Program-made: the position numbers and the translations under genes
NCBI GenBank assembly: GCA_030622585.1
Contig: JAUXFZ010000081.1
Coordinates: forward strand, 1 to 8,419
Direction of reading: 5' to 3'
DNA length: 8,419 nucleotides
From: Myxococcales bacterium
GTDB lineage: Bacteria > Myxococcota_A > Polyangia > Polyangiales > Houyiibacteriaceae
Shown here: positions 6,493 through 8,419 of the stretch, in pieces
Position numbering within the stretch: position 1 is the first letter of the stretch
How the letters are laid out: each line of letters opens with the position of its first letter
Notes under the pieces: model-generated
Databases searched by the model: none
What the model saw: only the letters and a program-made list of their open reading frames with translations
Told to the model about the DNA's origin: nothing

Positions 6493-7567
6493 CAACCTCG
6501 CGCGAGATCAAGAGGACGAGCAGGTACGTCGTGTCCTCATCCTCACAGGCGGCGCGGACGCTCCGGGCCTCAACGCCGTCCTGCGCGCGTTCGTCAAGGC
6601 GGCGACGGATCTGGACCTTCAGGTCTATGGATCCGAGCACGGCTTCGCCGGGCTGCTCGAGCACCCTGCCCGCGTCGCGAGGCTGACCTCCGAGAGCGTT
6701 CGGGGGATCCTGCCGCAGGGTGGCAGCATTCTGGGCTGCTCGGACGGCTCCGAACGAACCCTCGATGTCTCCGAGCGCGTGAGGGCCAGGCTCGACGAAC
6801 TGGAGATCGACATCTTGGTGCTGGTCGGGGGCAGTGAAACCATCGAGATAGGTATGCGTCTCGCCAACACGGGCGTGTCGGTGATCGGTATCCCCAAAGC
6901 GATCGAAAATGAGCTCGCGGCCACGGACCTCACCTTCGGTCTCGATAGCGCCGTCGCCACAGCGACCGGGGCGATCGATGCCCTTCATTGCACCGAGGAT
7001 GCCAACGACCGTGTGATGGTCTTGGAGGTGATGGGTCGTGAGGCTGGCTGGATCGCGCTCATGTCCGGTATTGCGGGGGGTGCCGACGTAATCCTCATCC
7101 CCCAGATTGCATACGACGTCGATCGCGTGGTCGCGAAGATCGCAGCGCGTTCGTCGGCCGAGCACCTATTCAGTATCATCGTCGTTGCCGAAGGCGCCAA
7201 GCCGCTCGGTGGCACCGTCTCGAGGATCAACGAGGCGAGCGCGTCACAGCGAGACGAAGGCCCTGTGTTTCAACTTGCCCAGCTGCTCGAGGGGCGGATC
7301 GATCATGAGATCCAGGTAACGGTCCTCGGCCCCCTGCAACGCGAAGGCTCGCCCTCCTCTTTCGACCGACTGCTCGGGACGCGCTTCGGCGTTTACGCCG
7401 CCGAGCTTTGCTACCACGACAACACGGGCCAAATCGTCGCTCTGCGAGGCCAAGAGGTGATCTCGTTTCCCTTGGAAGCCGCGGTCGCAAACCTCAAACG
7501 CGTTCCGCCCGACGGAGAGCTCGCCGGGGTGGCCCGCGCCATCGGAATCGAGCTAGGGCAGGAGTAG
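6482..7567 (+). CDS. Divergent phosphofructokinase-family protein, probable pseudoenzyme or altered activity
   Basis: The 361-residue product aligns along its whole length with group A phosphofructokinases, which phosphorylate fructose 6-phosphate at C1. Retained: LTGGADAPGLNAVLRA (21-36), the GGSILG turn (80-85), LEVMGREAGWIAL (181-193, fructose-6-phosphate site), GIAGGADVILIPQ (196-208), VVAEG (234-238, the substrate-binding Glu) and SSFDRLLGTRFG (292-303). Changed against E. coli PfkA (usual literature numbering): Gly11 is Ala25, Arg72 is Asp88, the GGDGS motif is GGSET (116-120; Asp103 to Ser, Gly104 to Glu), the catalytic TIDND is AIENE (140-144; Thr125 to Ala, Asp127 and Asp129 to Glu), and His249 is Pro284 in LGPLQREGSP. 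These changes hit the ATP, Mg and catalytic positions together, so normal ATP-dependent activity is unlikely; a pyrophosphate enzyme is not suggested either, since those have GGDDS. A short charged extension (1-16) precedes the fold. It sits between rlmB (11-nt overlap) and the CinA-like gene (1-nt gap). Confidence 0.85.
   Translation: MTDDNLARDQEDEQVRRVLILTGGADAPGLNAVLRAFVKAATDLDLQVYGSEHGFAGLLEHPARVARLTSESVRGILPQGGSILGCSDGSERTLDVSERVRARLDELEIDILVLVGGSETIEIGMRLANTGVSVIGIPKAIENELAATDLTFGLDSAVATATGAIDALHCTEDANDRVMVLEVMGREAGWIALMSGIAGGADVILIPQIAYDVDRVVAKIAARSSAEHLFSIIVVAEGAKPLGGTVSRINEASASQRDEGPVFQLAQLLEGRIDHEIQVTVLGPLQREGSPSSFDRLLGTRFGVYAAELCYHDNTGQIVALRGQEVISFPLEAAVANLKRVPPDGELAGVARAIGIELGQE
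7560..7564 (+). promoter_or_regulatory. Ribosome binding site for the CinA-like gene
   Basis: AGGAG ends 4 nt before ATG 7569 and sits within the last codons of the preceding gene. It is the best Shine-Dalgarno match in the string and fixes this start. Confidence 0.65.
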
Positions 7568-7568
7568 C

Positions 7569-8300
7569 ATGCATCGCACCGCCGCAGCGCTAATCATCGG
7601 AAACGAAATCCTGTCCGGCAAGATCGCCGACACGAACACGACGCTGCTTGCGCGCGCGCTGTTCGATCTCGGGATCGGACTTCGGCGCGTGTTGGTATGC
7701 CCAGACGAGATTGACACCATCGCCAGGGACCTGAGCGACCTACGAGCCTCACACGACCTCGTCTTCACTAGCGGCGGCGTCGGTCCGACCCACGACGACG
7801 TCACCATCGACGGCGTTGCTGCGTCCTTCGGGAGGCCCGTCGTGCGCTCAGTCGCGGTCGAAAAGATGATCCGCCAATACCACGGCGACCGCACCACCGA
7901 AGCACACCTGCGCATGGCAAACATGCCGCAGGGCGCCGAAATGATTCGTAGCTCCGACGCCCCTTGGCCCACCGTGGTCATCGAGAACGTGTTCGTCTTG
8001 CCGGGCGTCCCCGAGATATTCGAGCTCAAGCTCGCCGACCTTCACAAGCGCCTCGACGAAGGCTACGAGTTCCACTCTCGGGCGGTCTACACGCTATGCG
8101 ACGAAGGCGAGATAGCAAGCCTCCTCGAACGCATTGCGGAAGCGTTCCCCGGCGTCATGGTCGGCAGTTACGTCAAGTGGCAAGCAGAAGACTACCGAAC
8201 GAAGCTAACCTTCGACGGCACCGACCCCGATGCGATAGCAAAGGCCGCCGACATGCTCGTCCACCAGCTAGACGCGAATCTGTTCGTCCGTCGCGAATAG
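7569..8300 (+). CDS. Stand-alone CinA/MoaB-type molybdopterin-binding-domain protein
   Basis: A 243-residue cytoplasmic protein of the COG1058 group: the MoCF_biosynth (MogA/MoaB-like) domain found in the N-terminal half of CinA and in eukaryotic FAD synthases. Seen: IIGNEILSGKIADTNT (9-24), the signature FTSGGVGPTHDDVT (66-79) with its paired acidic residues, RMANMPQGAE (115-124), VFVLPGVPEIFE (141-152) and an alpha/beta C-terminal part (about 170-240). It ends where CinA would continue into its nicotinamide-mononucleotide deamidase (PncC) domain, and no such domain follows. Relatives include CinA-type ADP-ribose pyrophosphatases and the non-synthase half of FAD synthase; the substrate here is unknown, so the common name competence/damage-inducible protein should not be taken as function. 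It starts 1 nt after the preceding stop, so it is co-transcribed. Confidence 0.85.
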   Translation: MHRTAAALIIGNEILSGKIADTNTTLLARALFDLGIGLRRVLVCPDEIDTIARDLSDLRASHDLVFTSGGVGPTHDDVTIDGVAASFGRPVVRSVAVEKMIRQYHGDRTTEAHLRMANMPQGAEMIRSSDAPWPTVVIENVFVLPGVPEIFELKLADLHKRLDEGYEFHSRAVYTLCDEGEIASLLERIAEAFPGVMVGSYVKWQAEDYRTKLTFDGTDPDAIAKAADMLVHQLDANLFVRRE

Positions 8301-8319
8301 TTCGCAAACCCTAGACCGC

Positions 8320-8418
8320 TCACCGCCACTTCAGCTTTTGCTTGCTCGGATCGGTGATCACCTTGGCATCTTCGGGATCCGCGGGCTCCTCGGCCTGCTC
8401 TCCGTGTCCTGCGGCGCC
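8320..8418 (-). CDS. C-terminal end of a leftward gene, unidentified (5' part outside window)
   Basis: On the minus strand a frame is open from the window edge to TGA at 8322-8320. The 32 visible residues are charged and polar, ending KVITDPSKQKLKWR, with an acidic EQAEEPADPEDA stretch before. Its codons look like the neighbours (G or C in most third positions) and it fits between the CinA-like stop at 8300 and the edge, leaving a 19-bp convergent gap. The fragment is too short to assign a family, and a chance open frame in GC-rich DNA is possible. Confidence 0.5.
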   Translation of the reverse strand, partial: GAAGHGEQAEEPADPEDAKVITDPSKQKLKWR

Positions 8419-8419
8419 G

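Noticed and set aside
6140..7165. Minus-strand open frame (341 codons) across rlmB and the PFK-like gene
   Set aside because: Both plus-strand genes have family motifs throughout; the antisense product has none.
6482..7567. PFK-like gene as a decaying pseudogene
   Set aside because: The frame is full length, has a good ribosome site, and the substitutions cluster at active-site positions while the fold motifs are kept.
8293..8305. GCGAA-TAG-TTCGC hairpin over the CinA-like stop
   Set aside because: Five pairs with a three-base loop and no U-tract is too weak to call a terminator, although its place between convergent genes is suggestive.

Overview
The window is GC-rich, gene-dense bacterial DNA that most resembles a member of the Myxococcota (former Deltaproteobacteria). 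The pointers are a Ser/Thr kinase carrying a GYF-like domain, one membrane helix and an AgmX/PglI-type C-terminal domain; a tandem pair of PilT-family retraction ATPases; and a long Ala/Arg/Glu coiled-coil membrane protein beside them. Species cannot be told from the sequence. There is no tRNA, rRNA, CRISPR array, insertion sequence or phage gene.

Layout. Positions 2-1309 (+) hold the 3' part of a kinase gene whose catalytic core begins outside the window. A short hairpin at 1309-1328 separates it from a convergent leftward operon of two PilT-type ATPases: a 561-residue protein (4098 to 2413) followed after 4 nt by a 358-residue one (2408 to 1332). A 194-bp divergent intergenic region (4099-4292) holds a good promoter candidate for the rightward genes. 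Those are a coiled-coil/one-TM protein of unknown function (4293-5024) and a tight housekeeping-like string: pyrF (5054-5761), an rlmB-type 23S rRNA methyltransferase (5758-6492), a divergent phosphofructokinase-family protein (6482-7567) and a stand-alone CinA/molybdopterin-binding-domain protein (7569-8300). Junctions in this string are ATGA overlap, 11-nt overlap and 1-nt gap, so translational coupling is likely. At the right edge, the last 33 codons of a leftward gene (8320-8418) converge on the string.

How they work together. The two PilT-type ATPases would power retraction of a type IVa pilus; the kinase with periplasmic AgmX-like tail and the coiled-coil membrane protein may be surface-motility or envelope factors, but only proximity suggests this. 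The pyrF string joins pyrimidine synthesis, ribosome modification and a nucleotide/cofactor-type enzyme; a common function is not evident.

Most interesting signals: (1) the two adjacent PilT paralogues have each lost a different one of the two His-box histidines, as if complementary; (2) the upstream ATPase has an extra, degenerate copy of the PilT N-terminal domain joined through a Pro-rich linker; (3) the phosphofructokinase-family protein lacks most residues that bind ATP/Mg and catalyse phosphoryl transfer, suggesting a pseudoenzyme or changed chemistry.
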